Shown: positions 14,019-20,562 of the stretch, piece by piece
Numbering within the stretch: position 1 is the stretch's first letter
Layout of the letters: every line of letters begins with the position of its first letter
IMG/VR virus record: IMGVR_UViG_3300005534_000003
Location: 1 to 50,649 of that record
DNA length: 50,649 nucleotides
Direction: 5' to 3' (one strand)
DNA from: a virus
Notes under the pieces: generated by a model
Database searches by the model: none
What the model saw: only the letters and a program-made list of their open reading frames with translations
What the model was told of the DNA's origin: nothing
Made by a program: the position numbers and the translations under genes

Positions 14019-14279
14019 ATGAACCTAACACCGATAAGAGCGAACATGACCGAGCTGGAGCTGGACGGAATGACGGTGCTTTTCAGCTACAAAACACCAG
14101 TGGCCGCGCTCGTACGCGAGCAAACAGCAGACGGTTTAATGACTTGGCACCAATATAAAACGGAAAAGTTTTGGTCCCGCACAACGTCGCGCCATATCAA
14201 CCAATGGAATCCACGCGGTGGCGCATTTGGTCTTAAACCTCAAGAATATTTCGACAATCTTCTCGCGGAGGTGAAATAA
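14019..14279 (+). CDS. Hypothetical protein, 86 residues
   Basis: ATG at 14019 follows AAAGGAGA; a longer frame from 13974 lacks a ribosome site. It reads as a small alpha/beta protein with DGMTVLFSYKTPVAAL and KFWSRTTSRHINQWN. Proteins with the string YKTPVA and a Thr-Ser-x-His-Ile motif are known to me as uncharacterised phage proteins. The 77 bases before it (13942-14018) show no gene. Confidence 0.65.
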   Translation: MNLTPIRANMTELELDGMTVLFSYKTPVAALVREQTADGLMTWHQYKTEKFWSRTTSRHINQWNPRGGAFGLKPQEYFDNLLAEVK

Positions 14280-14280
14280 C

Positions 14281-14418
14281 ATGGGCCCATGGTATATGTG
14301 TCCCTTGTGCTTCAAAGACATAGAAGGGTGGGTACGTATTCCAAATCCCGTGCCATGTGACGAGTGTGCTAGTACGCTAGTGCTCAACGCTATAAATTCT
14401 AAGGAGGAAACAATATGA
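14281..14418 (+). CDS. Zinc-ribbon mini-protein, 45 residues
   Basis: Begins one base after the preceding stop; the upstream GCGGAGG serves as ribosome site. MCPLCFKD and PCDECAS give two C-x2-C pairs about 19 residues apart, a classic zinc-ribbon spacing. Ends as ATGA with the next gene. Function unknown. Confidence 0.6.
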   Translation: MGPWYMCPLCFKDIEGWVRIPNPVPCDECASTLVLNAINSKEETI

Positions 14419-14627
14419 ATCTTTCAGAATTAGTAGATGAAATGGTACAGGATTCTATAGAACATTTTGAAGAAGACGGTATGACTGTTACTATGCCGGA
14501 TGATGTTAAATTAAATCTCAAAAATGAAATGTGGCAAAGACTATACGACGCTGTAAATGATATCAGAGACGATATTGAGCTAGACGTAAGAGCTCATGCT
14601 GTTATGAATGACGAGGAGGTAGCATAA
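14415..14627 (+). CDS. Acidic helical protein, 70 residues
   Basis: A strong AAGGAGGAAA precedes the ATG. The protein is highly acidic and helical (MNLSELVDEMVQDSIEHFEE), with no Cys. An acidic early protein of this size could mimic DNA or inhibit a host factor, but nothing in the sequence proves it. Confidence 0.6.
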   Translation: MNLSELVDEMVQDSIEHFEEDGMTVTMPDDVKLNLKNEMWQRLYDAVNDIRDDIELDVRAHAVMNDEEVA

Positions 14628-14628
14628 T

Positions 14629-14811
14629 ATGCCAACCAAACAAAAGCCGCTCATGCGTAAAGAACGTCCCCAGTCTGATTTTAAAGGGGGATGGTTTGAA
14701 ATGTGGACTATCATTTCACCATTCTATGACGAAAAAGGATTTAATCGCGAAGGTAGCACATTCTCCCGAGAGGGATTAGCTCGACTAGGTATTACGCCGG
14801 AGGTTAAATAA
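14629..14811 (+). CDS. Hypothetical protein, 60 residues
   Basis: Starts two bases after the preceding stop, using GAGGAGG within that gene. The N-terminus is basic (MPTKQKPLMRKERPQ); the rest has aromatic residues (GGWFEMWTIISPFYDEKGF). It ends as TAATG with the next gene. No family recognised. Confidence 0.6.
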   Translation: MPTKQKPLMRKERPQSDFKGGWFEMWTIISPFYDEKGFNREGSTFSREGLARLGITPEVK

Positions 14812-15149
14812 TGTCCCCCGCAATGACGTGCCAGCTTTGCCATAAATTGTTAGCCGGTAGCGTCGACGGACAAACGGCGCATATGCGAAGATACCACAAT
14901 GTAAGTATAACTCGCAAATATATACCTATGGACCCCGAAGTAAAAGCACGGATTGTACAAAAAGTAGAGACCCGCCTAGGGGATCATATCATAGGCACGA
15001 ATGGGCGGCCCGTCTTTGTAGCCTCAAAAGCATATGAGGCACGAGCACAAGCGCGGCAACTATTAACACAAGCGACGGACGAAAGCACACGACAAGAGCT
15101 AGAAAAAATGATTGACGATTTAACGATAATCATAAGGGGGCAAAAATGA
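14811..15149 (+). CDS. Single C2H2-like zinc-finger protein, 112 residues
   Basis: Residues 7-29 read CQLC, about 12 residues, then HMRRYH, a C2H2-type finger. The remainder is helical and basic (KARIVQKVETRLGDHI; ARAQARQLLTQATDE). Starts as TAATG on the previous gene. It may bind DNA or RNA. Confidence 0.6.
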   Translation: MSPAMTCQLCHKLLAGSVDGQTAHMRRYHNVSITRKYIPMDPEVKARIVQKVETRLGDHIIGTNGRPVFVASKAYEARAQARQLLTQATDESTRQELEKMIDDLTIIIRGQK

Positions 15150-15622
15150 AACGTACATTAGTGATAGGAATCATAGTTTTAGGATTGTTTGGCCGTGCTT
15201 ATGCCGATGATGATGGAGAGATAGGGCCGCAAGGTCCTGTCGGTCCACAAGGACCGCAAGGGATACAAGGTCCTATAGGACCCGCCGGTAAAAATGGTGT
15301 CAATGGGCAACCCGGCACAAACGGAATAAATGGAATACAAGGTCCGGCAGGTGTAAAAGGTTCTAGTGGCGCGAACGGAACTAATGGGACAAATGGTACT
15401 AACGGAAAAGACGGTGACAGCGGATTAGATGCTACTCATGAAAATATAGGGGTGACAGTCCGATGGATCGATAAGCAGCGATTCTTTCTGACGAGTGGTT
15501 ATAAGTTTGACGTAAATCATCATGAACAAGAGATAGATATGATGGTATTAAATATAAAAATCGGATCATCTTATGAAGAACGCGAAATATCGCATCTTCG
15601 CAAACAGTTAGGGCTAAAATGA
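15146..15622 (+). CDS. Secreted collagen-like protein
   Basis: 158 residues after GGGGGCAAAA. A signal peptide (MKRTLVIGIIVLGLFGRAYA) is predicted to be cut after AYA. About 24 uninterrupted Gly-X-Y triplets follow (residues 25-96), many of them G-P-Q and G-T-N, then a 60-residue C-terminal domain with strands and a final helix. Collagen-like triplets form trimers. In phages they are usual in tail fibres, but here the gene lies in the early arm, in a separate direction from virion genes, and has an export signal. A role at the host envelope or outside the cell is inferred. Confidence 0.75.
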   Translation: MKRTLVIGIIVLGLFGRAYADDDGEIGPQGPVGPQGPQGIQGPIGPAGKNGVNGQPGTNGINGIQGPAGVKGSSGANGTNGTNGTNGKDGDSGLDATHENIGVTVRWIDKQRFFLTSGYKFDVNHHEQEIDMMVLNIKIGSSYEEREISHLRKQLGLK

Positions 15623-15660
15623 GTTGGCCAAAACAAAAATCGCCACAAGGGGGTAATACG

Positions 15661-15786
15661 ATGAGTTGTGAACGTTGGCAACACCAATATCAGTTTGTAA
15701 GTTGTCACATGGGTGAGGAAGAATATCGTTGTATCCATTGTGGTGACGAGCGGCGGCAATATGCCGATACATGCTCGGGGGGATAA
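15661..15786 (+). CDS. CHC-type mini-protein, 41 residues
   Basis: ATG at 15661 follows AAGGGGG at seven bases; an ATG at 15619 coupled to the preceding stop would add 14 residues. Order of ligands: C, C-x-H, then CIHC and a last Cys (starts MSCERWQHQYQ). Probably one zinc site. Function unknown. Confidence 0.5.
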   Translation: MSCERWQHQYQFVSCHMGEEEYRCIHCGDERRQYADTCSGG

Positions 15787-15787
15787 T

Positions 15788-15913
15788 ATGAAACCATATG
15801 CACTTTGTTCTAACTGTTTAGATGGTCACGCAATACTTACATGGTGGCAAGATGGAGGAGCAAAAGTTTTTTACTGGTTTTGTATAGATTGTCATATCGA
15901 AATGCCACGATAG
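15788..15913 (+). CDS. Zinc-ribbon mini-protein, 41 residues
   Basis: ATG follows GGGGGGAT. LCSNCLDGH and FCIDCHIEMP form two C-x2-C pairs about 23 residues apart, with an aromatic centre (ILTWWQDGG). Stop is followed by GGGGGAT for the next gene. Function unknown. Confidence 0.6.
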   Translation: MKPYALCSNCLDGHAILTWWQDGGAKVFYWFCIDCHIEMPR

Positions 15914-15922
15914 GGGGATAAC

Positions 15923-16273
15923 ATGGAAGAACACAAGCTAATAAAAGTGACGAACGGATGGACAACGGACTACGAAATATTTTCAGAGGCAACTATATGG
16001 ATATTCAATAAGTTTCTAGATTCTCGTCGAGAATTATTTGTATGCTCCGAAGATGCGATAAGAGGCGAACGCTTTACCAATGATTCAAGGGTGCTTTTAC
16101 GGCTTCAGTCGATGTTTTCTGAGCAAGACTTTCTGGCAAGGCCGCAACAGTGCATAGACGCGGCGTTGCTTAATTGTGCTAAATCAGATCGTTGGTACGC
16201 ATTTGAAAAAGACTGGGGCAATGACGACAATGAGTTATACGATGCGTACGGGGATGAAGGCAATGATTATTAA
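15923..16273 (+). CDS. Hypothetical protein, 116 residues
   Basis: ATG after AGGGGGAT. An acidic protein with aromatic-rich segments (TNGWTTDYEIFSEATIWIF) and a very acidic C-terminus (GNDDNELYDAYGDEGNDY). No motif or homology is recognised. It overlaps the secreted protein that follows by 20 bases. Confidence 0.6.
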   Translation: MEEHKLIKVTNGWTTDYEIFSEATIWIFNKFLDSRRELFVCSEDAIRGERFTNDSRVLLRLQSMFSEQDFLARPQQCIDAALLNCAKSDRWYAFEKDWGNDDNELYDAYGDEGNDY

Positions 16274-16442
16274 AACTCTGTATCTCATTCTCTATGTCTT
16301 CACGGGACATCCAGCTATTGGAATCGGCGCGGCTTGTGCATGGGACGAGCCCACAAAGCAATGGGTATGCAACTACGAAAGTATCAAAGATTGTCTCGCG
16401 TATAACGACGATTGTATCAAACGAAGGAGGTTTGGAAAATGA
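16254..16442 (+). CDS. Small secreted Cys-rich protein, 62 residues
   Basis: Starts at ATG 16254 inside the end of the previous gene (alternative ATG 16263). Residues 1-22 form a hydrophobic export signal (IIKTLYLILYVFTG), then four or five Cys in ACAWDEPTKQWVCNYESI and KDCLAYNDDC, suited to disulphide bonds in the periplasm. One of several exported early proteins. Function unknown. Confidence 0.55.
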   Translation: MKAMIIKTLYLILYVFTGHPAIGIGAACAWDEPTKQWVCNYESIKDCLAYNDDCIKRRRFGK

Positions 16443-16654
16443 ATACATTCACTGATAATGATTTGAAGCGGTTGAAAGAAAACTTGAAGCATTATAGTCC
16501 TCACGTGCCCTTGAGTACGGTTGATGGTACAGCTCTCCTCGCCCGTTTGGAAGCGGCGGAACAATGTTTTACTGAGCGAGAATGTGATTGTATGGAAATC
16601 CCTTGTTGGCATAGAAAGAGTTTAGAAAAATGGCGCAAGGCGGCGGGGAAATGA
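16439..16654 (+). CDS. Hypothetical protein, 71 residues
   Basis: ATG at 16439 follows GAAGGAGG. A helical protein, with Cys residues in CDCMEIPCWH that may form a small metal site, and a basic C-terminal helix (KSLEKWRKAAGK). Overlaps both neighbours by four bases. No family recognised. Confidence 0.6.
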   Translation: MNTFTDNDLKRLKENLKHYSPHVPLSTVDGTALLARLEAAEQCFTERECDCMEIPCWHRKSLEKWRKAAGK

Positions 16655-17145
16655 TTAAAAAGATTTGTGCCGTCTGCGGCCAGTTAAAAACCGGCAAAGA
16701 CTTCTATCTTCGTGGCGGAAAAGAGCGGAAGAAAGCATATCTTAGAAGTGTTTGCATTAAATGCTATTGGAAAAGTCGTGCAAGTGCTCATAAGAAGTGG
16801 GCGCATACTACCCACGGACGCTTTTTAATGGCGAGAAAAATTGCTAAAATGCACAAACATATCTGGGCTCTATCCGAAGAAGACTATACTGTTCTCTTAA
16901 AACTCCCATGCTACTATTGTCGACGCATTCATTTTGAGACGGGGATCGGTCTTGACCGTATCGACAATAGTTTGGGATATGAAAAGACAAATGTTTTACC
17001 ATGTTGTGGGACATGCAATAGAATACGCTGTCATCTTTTAACAGTCGAAGAAATGAAAGCAGTGATGGAAATGTTAATCAAGTTTCGCGCGGAGAAAAAA
17101 ATAAAAGAAAGTCTAGCCGTCGGAGGACTACGAGGTGCGACATGA
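16651..17145 (+). CDS. HNH endonuclease
   Basis: 164 residues from ATG 16651. An N-terminal zinc ribbon (CAVCGQLK with CIKCYW) comes first, then the nuclease core: CYYC near residue 90, GLDRIDNSLGY (the metal-binding Asp region) and NVLPCCGTCNRIR. This is the common phage free-standing HNH type, which cuts DNA and often spreads as a homing gene. It sits between early genes with ATGA overlaps, unlike a recent insertion. Confidence 0.8.
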   Translation: MIKKICAVCGQLKTGKDFYLRGGKERKKAYLRSVCIKCYWKSRASAHKKWAHTTHGRFLMARKIAKMHKHIWALSEEDYTVLLKLPCYYCRRIHFETGIGLDRIDNSLGYEKTNVLPCCGTCNRIRCHLLTVEEMKAVMEMLIKFRAEKKIKESLAVGGLRGAT

Positions 17146-17510
17146 TAATCAAAGCACTATTGCTAGGCACATTGATAGCGACCAGTTATCGGCCAGTCCC
17201 GTGGCAAACGAAACCAGAATGTATGAGCCGCGACCATTGCAGGACGGCCAACAATGAAAACGTTTCTGAACTGGGTGTGGCTGTATCTCAGGACTTTCTT
17301 GATAGCGGGGTTTTGCATTACGGTGATTGCTTGTATATTGATGGGGTGGGCTTTCGTTTGGTTAACGATTGTCTTAATCGTCGGTATACAAAAAGTGTTG
17401 ATGTTTTTGTCTATACTCAAAAAGAAGAACGAGCATTCGGGGTCCGACATTTAAAAGTGTGGCTCATAACACAGCCGGTCAAAACAGAAATCGCCGAGGA
17501 GGCAAAATGA
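17142..17510 (+). CDS. Exported 3D-domain (double-psi beta-barrel) protein
   Basis: 122 residues. An N-terminal signal or anchor (MIIKALLLGTLIATSY) is followed by SELGVAVSQDFLDSGVLHYG, DCLYIDGVGFRLVNDCLN and KSVDVFV, then ERAFGVRHLKVW. This order (barrel strand with a D-x-N turn, S-V-D-V, Phe-Gly-x-Arg) is the 3D or RlpA/MltA-like barrel. Such proteins act on or bind peptidoglycan, so this may be a lysis or entry-modifying enzyme. Starts with GAGGTG upstream. Confidence 0.6.
   Translation: MIIKALLLGTLIATSYRPVPWQTKPECMSRDHCRTANNENVSELGVAVSQDFLDSGVLHYGDCLYIDGVGFRLVNDCLNRRYTKSVDVFVYTQKEERAFGVRHLKVWLITQPVKTEIAEEAK
17254..17454 (+). CDS. Possible holin-like frame nested in the 3D-domain gene
   Basis: 66 residues in the +1 frame of 17142-17510, with ATG after AGGA at nine bases. 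The product is strongly hydrophobic (LRTFLIAGFCITVIACILM; WAFVWLTIVLIVGIQKVLM), two potential membrane helices, and ends in a charged tail (KKKNEHSGSD). That is holin architecture. The T-rich third positions of the host frame could create it by chance, so confidence is low. Confidence 0.3.
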   Translation: MKTFLNWVWLYLRTFLIAGFCITVIACILMGWAFVWLTIVLIVGIQKVLMFLSILKKKNEHSGSDI

Positions 17511-17662
17511 ACTATAAATCGTATCCAAACTGTAAGACAACGCGTTCGCGGCTAGCCCGCAAACATCTCCGTCAAGAAGTGTTCATGTTCAACAAGAAGG
17601 CAGCCCGTGCGCGGCGCAAAGCGGTTCGGCTTTTGAGACGCCAGTTAGAACAAGGCGAATAA
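17507..17662 (+). CDS. Small basic protein, 51 residues
   Basis: ATG at 17507 follows GAGGAGG. Extremely basic (RSRLARKHLRQEV; KKAARARRKAVRLLRRQL), with predicted helices, so probably a nucleic-acid-binding protein. It ends just ahead of the promoter-like element at 17681. No family recognised. Confidence 0.6.
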   Translation: MNYKSYPNCKTTRSRLARKHLRQEVFMFNKKAARARRKAVRLLRRQLEQGE

Positions 17663-17680
17663 TCAATGGGAATACACGGT

Positions 17681-17726
17681 GTACGGCAAAATGGCCTTAT
17701 CGGCCCCTATAATGAGAGGAGTCTAC
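17681..17726 (+). promoter_or_regulatory. Promoter-like repeat element, copy 2
   Basis: Shares GTACGGCAAAA and GGCCCCTATAATGAGAGG with the inverted copy at 13176-13221. TATAAT is at 17708-17713. The predicted start is near 17720, only eight bases before the ATG of the next gene, so the GAGAGGAG here would lie in or just before the 5' end of the RNA. It heads the operon with the sigma-like gene. Confidence 0.6.
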
Positions 17727-17727
17727 C

Positions 17728-17883
17728 ATGCTAAAAAACGTTACAACGAATGATGAAACTTTTCTATGCGAAGATGGACAAGGAAATGGGTGCGGTCGTC
17801 TATTCGATGGCGTCGCTATACGCCAAATCCGAGGCCTCTGTGAGGTTTGCGCGGCTGACTTGCCAGACGAGGAAGGTTGCTAA
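17728..17883 (+). CDS. Zinc-ribbon-like mini-protein, 51 residues
   Basis: ATG follows GAGAGGAG. CEDGQGNGCGR and LCEVCAAD supply four Cys, plus a last Cys before the stop. Ends as TAATG with the sigma-like gene, so the two are probably made together and could act together. Function unknown. Confidence 0.55.
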   Translation: MLKNVTTNDETFLCEDGQGNGCGRLFDGVAIRQIRGLCEVCAADLPDEEGC

Positions 17884-18278
17884 TGTCAAAGTATATTAAA
17901 ACACAAAAAACTCGCGTTAGACAAAGTAAAGATGCAAGTTTTAGTGAGAGTTCACCCTATTGGGATGATGTTAGACAGCATGGGCGTACTGGAAACAATG
18001 AAGAATGGGACGAACATCCCCAAGCAAATCCCGATGTATTGCCTGAAACGGATATAGCCGCTCCTTCGACTCCTCAACTCTTAATGGGCGAAGCGATTGA
18101 ACATCTGCAAGGGCGACAAAAAGAAGTGTATTTTTTAATTATGCGAGAGAATAAGTCTGAATCTGAAGTCGCAGAAATTCTAGATATTCCAAGAGGAAAT
18201 GTAAGTAAATATAAAAAACGTGCGGTAAAATTCATCTCACAATATTGTAAAGCGGCAATAGCAAAAGGGAGAGTATAA
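17883..18278 (+). CDS. Sigma-region-4-like helix-turn-helix protein
   Basis: 131 residues. The first 60 are polar and disordered (HGRTGNNEEWDEHPQ). Residues about 65-125 read as sigma region 4: EHLQGRQKEVYFLIMREN, then SESEVAEILDIPRGNVSKY (helix-turn-helix), then KKRAVKFISQY. There is no region 2, so it is not a complete sigma factor; it may redirect host RNA polymerase or bind promoter DNA alone. It is preceded by the repeat element at 17681-17726, hinting at self-control. Start chosen at ATG with GAGGAAGG upstream. Confidence 0.65.
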   Translation: MSKYIKTQKTRVRQSKDASFSESSPYWDDVRQHGRTGNNEEWDEHPQANPDVLPETDIAAPSTPQLLMGEAIEHLQGRQKEVYFLIMRENKSESEVAEILDIPRGNVSKYKKRAVKFISQYCKAAIAKGRV

Positions 18279-18454
18279 TGCCTAAACTAGATGGTGGTAC
18301 ATGGGTTGATATGTTTGGCGTAGTTATTCTTATCCGGTTGATATTGCCTCTTTTCCATTTTCCGCCGATGACATATGCGGAAGCGGGAATTTGGGGAACA
18401 ACGATAGCCTCATTTGCCTATAGTAATACGGGCAACGGACCCAAACAATCGTGA
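18278..18454 (+). CDS. Two-helix membrane protein, 58 residues
   Basis: Starts as TAATG on the sigma-like gene. Two hydrophobic segments (FGVVILIRLILPLFHF and AGIWGTTIASFAY) with short polar ends. First of three tightly coupled membrane-protein genes. The topology fits a holin or a superinfection-type membrane protein; no direct evidence. Confidence 0.55.
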   Translation: MPKLDGGTWVDMFGVVILIRLILPLFHFPPMTYAEAGIWGTTIASFAYSNTGNGPKQS

Positions 18455-18579
18455 AGATACTTTTAGCAATGGTGACGGGAGCAGTGACTAGTGCGGCATG
18501 GATCGCGCCAAAGCCTTGGCACTACTTGCTCGCGATTGTTTCGCTGGTGTTGTTTATAGTCACACGGGAGATACCATGA
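18451..18579 (+). CDS. Small membrane protein, 42 residues (GTG start)
   Basis: GTG overlaps the preceding stop as GTGA and the gene ends as ATGA. Hydrophobic segments LLAMVTGAVTSAAWI and YLLAIVSLVLFIVT flank a short PKPWH turn. A hairpin membrane protein; middle of the three-gene membrane cassette. Confidence 0.5.
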   Translation: MKILLAMVTGAVTSAAWIAPKPWHYLLAIVSLVLFIVTREIP

Positions 18580-19076
18580 TACGATTACGTTATAAGATTT
18601 TAGCCATTCTAGCATTGCTCGCTGGTATAGTCGGATGGTTGCATTTCAAGCGGCCTATTCCAACGATCACACTGCCTGGAGTAGATGGGACGACTTTAAC
18701 CAAAAGACGTACTGACGAAAGCAAATTAAAGTTGCCAGACTATGGACATGGGAACATTATCATAGTCAAGAAAGAAGGAAATAAAACTGTGACAACGATT
18801 ACACCAAAGGTTATGGGAATGCCGTTTGACTTTGGTGCGTCCGGTGCGATTGGTGGAAAGAATACGGAACTATATCTGACCACGGAAATAGCTTACTATC
18901 GCCATGCGGAACTTTTAACCGGAGTGGGCATATCGTATCCTATCATTCATCCTCGCGTTATGCTCGCTGTCGGTTATCGTTTACCGTGGAAAGATGTAGA
19001 TAATATTTCGTTGTTTGCGGGATACAATTTTAACTACCCTATCGTCGGAATTTATGGACGATTTGGGTCAAACTAA
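18576..19076 (+). CDS. Membrane-anchored beta-rich protein, 166 residues
   Basis: ATG at 18576 follows GGGAGA; a longer frame from 18498 overlaps the previous gene and is rejected. A single N-terminal membrane helix (ILAILALLAGIVGWLHF) is followed by a linker and alternating amphipathic strands: LYLTTEIAYY, LLTGVGISYPII, VMLAVGYRLPW, ISLFAGYNF and YPIVGIYGRF. The strand pattern resembles the glycine/aromatic hairpins of outer-membrane barrels, but with an inner-membrane anchor. An envelope-spanning role is inferred. Confidence 0.55.
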   Translation: MIRLRYKILAILALLAGIVGWLHFKRPIPTITLPGVDGTTLTKRRTDESKLKLPDYGHGNIIIVKKEGNKTVTTITPKVMGMPFDFGASGAIGGKNTELYLTTEIAYYRHAELLTGVGISYPIIHPRVMLAVGYRLPWKDVDNISLFAGYNFNYPIVGIYGRFGSN

Positions 19077-19095
19077 GACCAAAGGAGAAAACGAA

Positions 19096-19455
19096 ATGGG
19101 TAGAACAATCGCAGATGAAAATGGTGGCGGAGGAGACTTTAATCCAACCGCTATGTTGAGAGAAGCAGGAGCGATGCTCAAGGGTATTCTCGTGGGCAAG
19201 CGCGATGTGAAGACGCAATATGGTGCAAAGCCAGTCTATACGTTTCAAGTATTGGATGCTTCATGTAAGTTCATGGCCAATAAAGCTGAAGTACAGCCCG
19301 CTGAAGGCGATAAGGTCGATGCCTTTGCGCCGACACGGTTGGCTCGCCAATTAGCGCATGTGAACACTGGCGAAACAGTGACGATTACTTATGCAGGGCA
19401 GAAGAAAGTAGGACGCGGTAATCCTGCGCATATATTCACAGTTGAGGTGGAATAA
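19096..19455 (+). CDS. OB-like protein, putative ssDNA-binding
   Basis: 119 residues from ATG 19096, after AAAGGAGA. After a Gly-rich start (ENGGGGDFNPT), the core LKGILVGKRDVKTQYGAKPV, VYTFQVLDAS and VTITYAGQKKVG is a five-strand OB-like pattern. It lies next to the RecB/Cas4-like exonuclease, as phage recombination ssDNA-binding proteins often do. It lacks the acidic C-terminal tail of classical SSBs. Inferred. Confidence 0.5.
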   Translation: MGRTIADENGGGGDFNPTAMLREAGAMLKGILVGKRDVKTQYGAKPVYTFQVLDASCKFMANKAEVQPAEGDKVDAFAPTRLARQLAHVNTGETVTITYAGQKKVGRGNPAHIFTVEVE

Positions 19456-19629
19456 ATGAGAATATTTACACAATTCGGCAATTTCACATTGGATGCCGAC
19501 CAAGTGTTGCATAGCGATCCAACGAGTAATCTAGTGAAAGTTTGCAAAAACTATAAAGAAGTAGCCGTATTTCGTGCGAGTGATGTTAAAGGCTATATTT
19601 TGGAGGAAAAACAAGATGCCATTGCTTAA
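19456..19629 (+). CDS. Small beta protein, 57 residues
   Basis: ATG follows the preceding stop, with GAGGTGG upstream. The sequence (MRIFTQFGNFTLDADQVLH; YKEVAVFRASDVKGYIL) reads as a small beta-barrel like the short phage proteins that bind nucleic acid. Overlaps the next gene by 14 bases. Confidence 0.5.
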   Translation: MRIFTQFGNFTLDADQVLHSDPTSNLVKVCKNYKEVAVFRASDVKGYILEEKQDAIA

Positions 19630-19921
19630 AAAAACAAATGGAGCCGTTGTAGAGCCACCGAAGCAAGACGCACCTACGCCCGCGCAAGCGGCGCATGTAG
19701 CCGCTGTGAAAAGGACCGTAGGAAAAGCCGCAAGTAGTGAAACCATGTCGAAAGCTGATTGGGCTGCAAAAGACTTGCGTATCTCGCGTCAAGGATTGTT
19801 CCAAGCCGCGCTTCAAAGCACCGGCCTATTGCAGCTGAACACCGGCAATACCCTCGAAGACTACCTCAAGCTCGTCGAACAAGCCGCTGAACGCGGATTG
19901 CAATTCGTGAATAGGGCCTAA
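19616..19921 (+). CDS. Hypothetical protein in recombination cluster, 101 residues
   Basis: ATG at 19616 follows GGAGGAAA. A disordered Lys/Pro/Ala N-terminus, then a helical C-terminal domain (ADWAAKDLRISRQGLFQAAL; LEDYLKLVEQAAERGLQFV). Ends as TAATG with the exonuclease, so it may be its partner. No family known to me. Confidence 0.55.
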   Translation: MPLLKKTNGAVVEPPKQDAPTPAQAAHVAAVKRTVGKAASSETMSKADWAAKDLRISRQGLFQAALQSTGLLQLNTGNTLEDYLKLVEQAAERGLQFVNRA

Positions 19922-20562
19922 TGCCACATAGCGAGTGCTTCATCGACGGAATTTGGTATCCAAGCGTGACGACTATCATGCGCGCTGAACCAAAGCCGTG
20001 GCTTGATAATTGGCGCGAGAAGTGGGGTACACGAGCTACGCGTAAAATGGATATCGCCGCTGCTGTTGGAACGGCATTCCATGATTGTGTCGAGCAGTAT
20101 CTTGACACGGGAAAATTCACGGCGAGAATGGAAAAATATTCGTCTTGTATTCCCCGCGTAGTAGGGATGATGGAGTCATGGATTGATTGGGCTGTGAACG
20201 TGGATGGCACAATAGATCATACGGAATTGAAAGTGATAAGTAAATTGTATACCTATAGCGGTACGTTTGACGCTGTGGGCCATATCGGTAAAGCACTTAG
20301 GCTGATCGACTGGAAAACGAGTAGTCGCATTTATGATGACTTCGAGTTGCAATTAGCCGCCTATGCTCAAGCATATAAAGAACAAACAGGCGTCGATGTT
20401 AGAGTTGGGTTGATCGTTCACGTCTCCAAAGATAAACCGCGATTCAAATTGACGACGAAAGAGTTCAAACTCGGGAAGCGTGTGTTAAGTAAATTCTTAA
20501 AGCTGCGGGCAATGTTCGATGAAATACAAACACCCGCTGAAGGAGTGACAGCAGATGAATAG
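19921..20562 (+). CDS. RecB/Cas4-like PD-(D/E)XK exonuclease
   Basis: 213 residues. GTAFHDCVEQY places His54 and Glu58; GTFDAVG gives Asp117; RLIDWKTSS gives Asp130 and Lys132 (the D-x-K core); and QLAAYAQAY is the Gln/Tyr motif that follows in this family. It has no C-terminal Fe-S cysteines. It should resect DNA ends for replication or recombination together with the upstream putative ssDNA-binding protein and the ligase gene. Confidence 0.8.
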   Translation: MPHSECFIDGIWYPSVTTIMRAEPKPWLDNWREKWGTRATRKMDIAAAVGTAFHDCVEQYLDTGKFTARMEKYSSCIPRVVGMMESWIDWAVNVDGTIDHTELKVISKLYTYSGTFDAVGHIGKALRLIDWKTSSRIYDDFELQLAAYAQAYKEQTGVDVRVGLIVHVSKDKPRFKLTTKEFKLGKRVLSKFLKLRAMFDEIQTPAEGVTADE

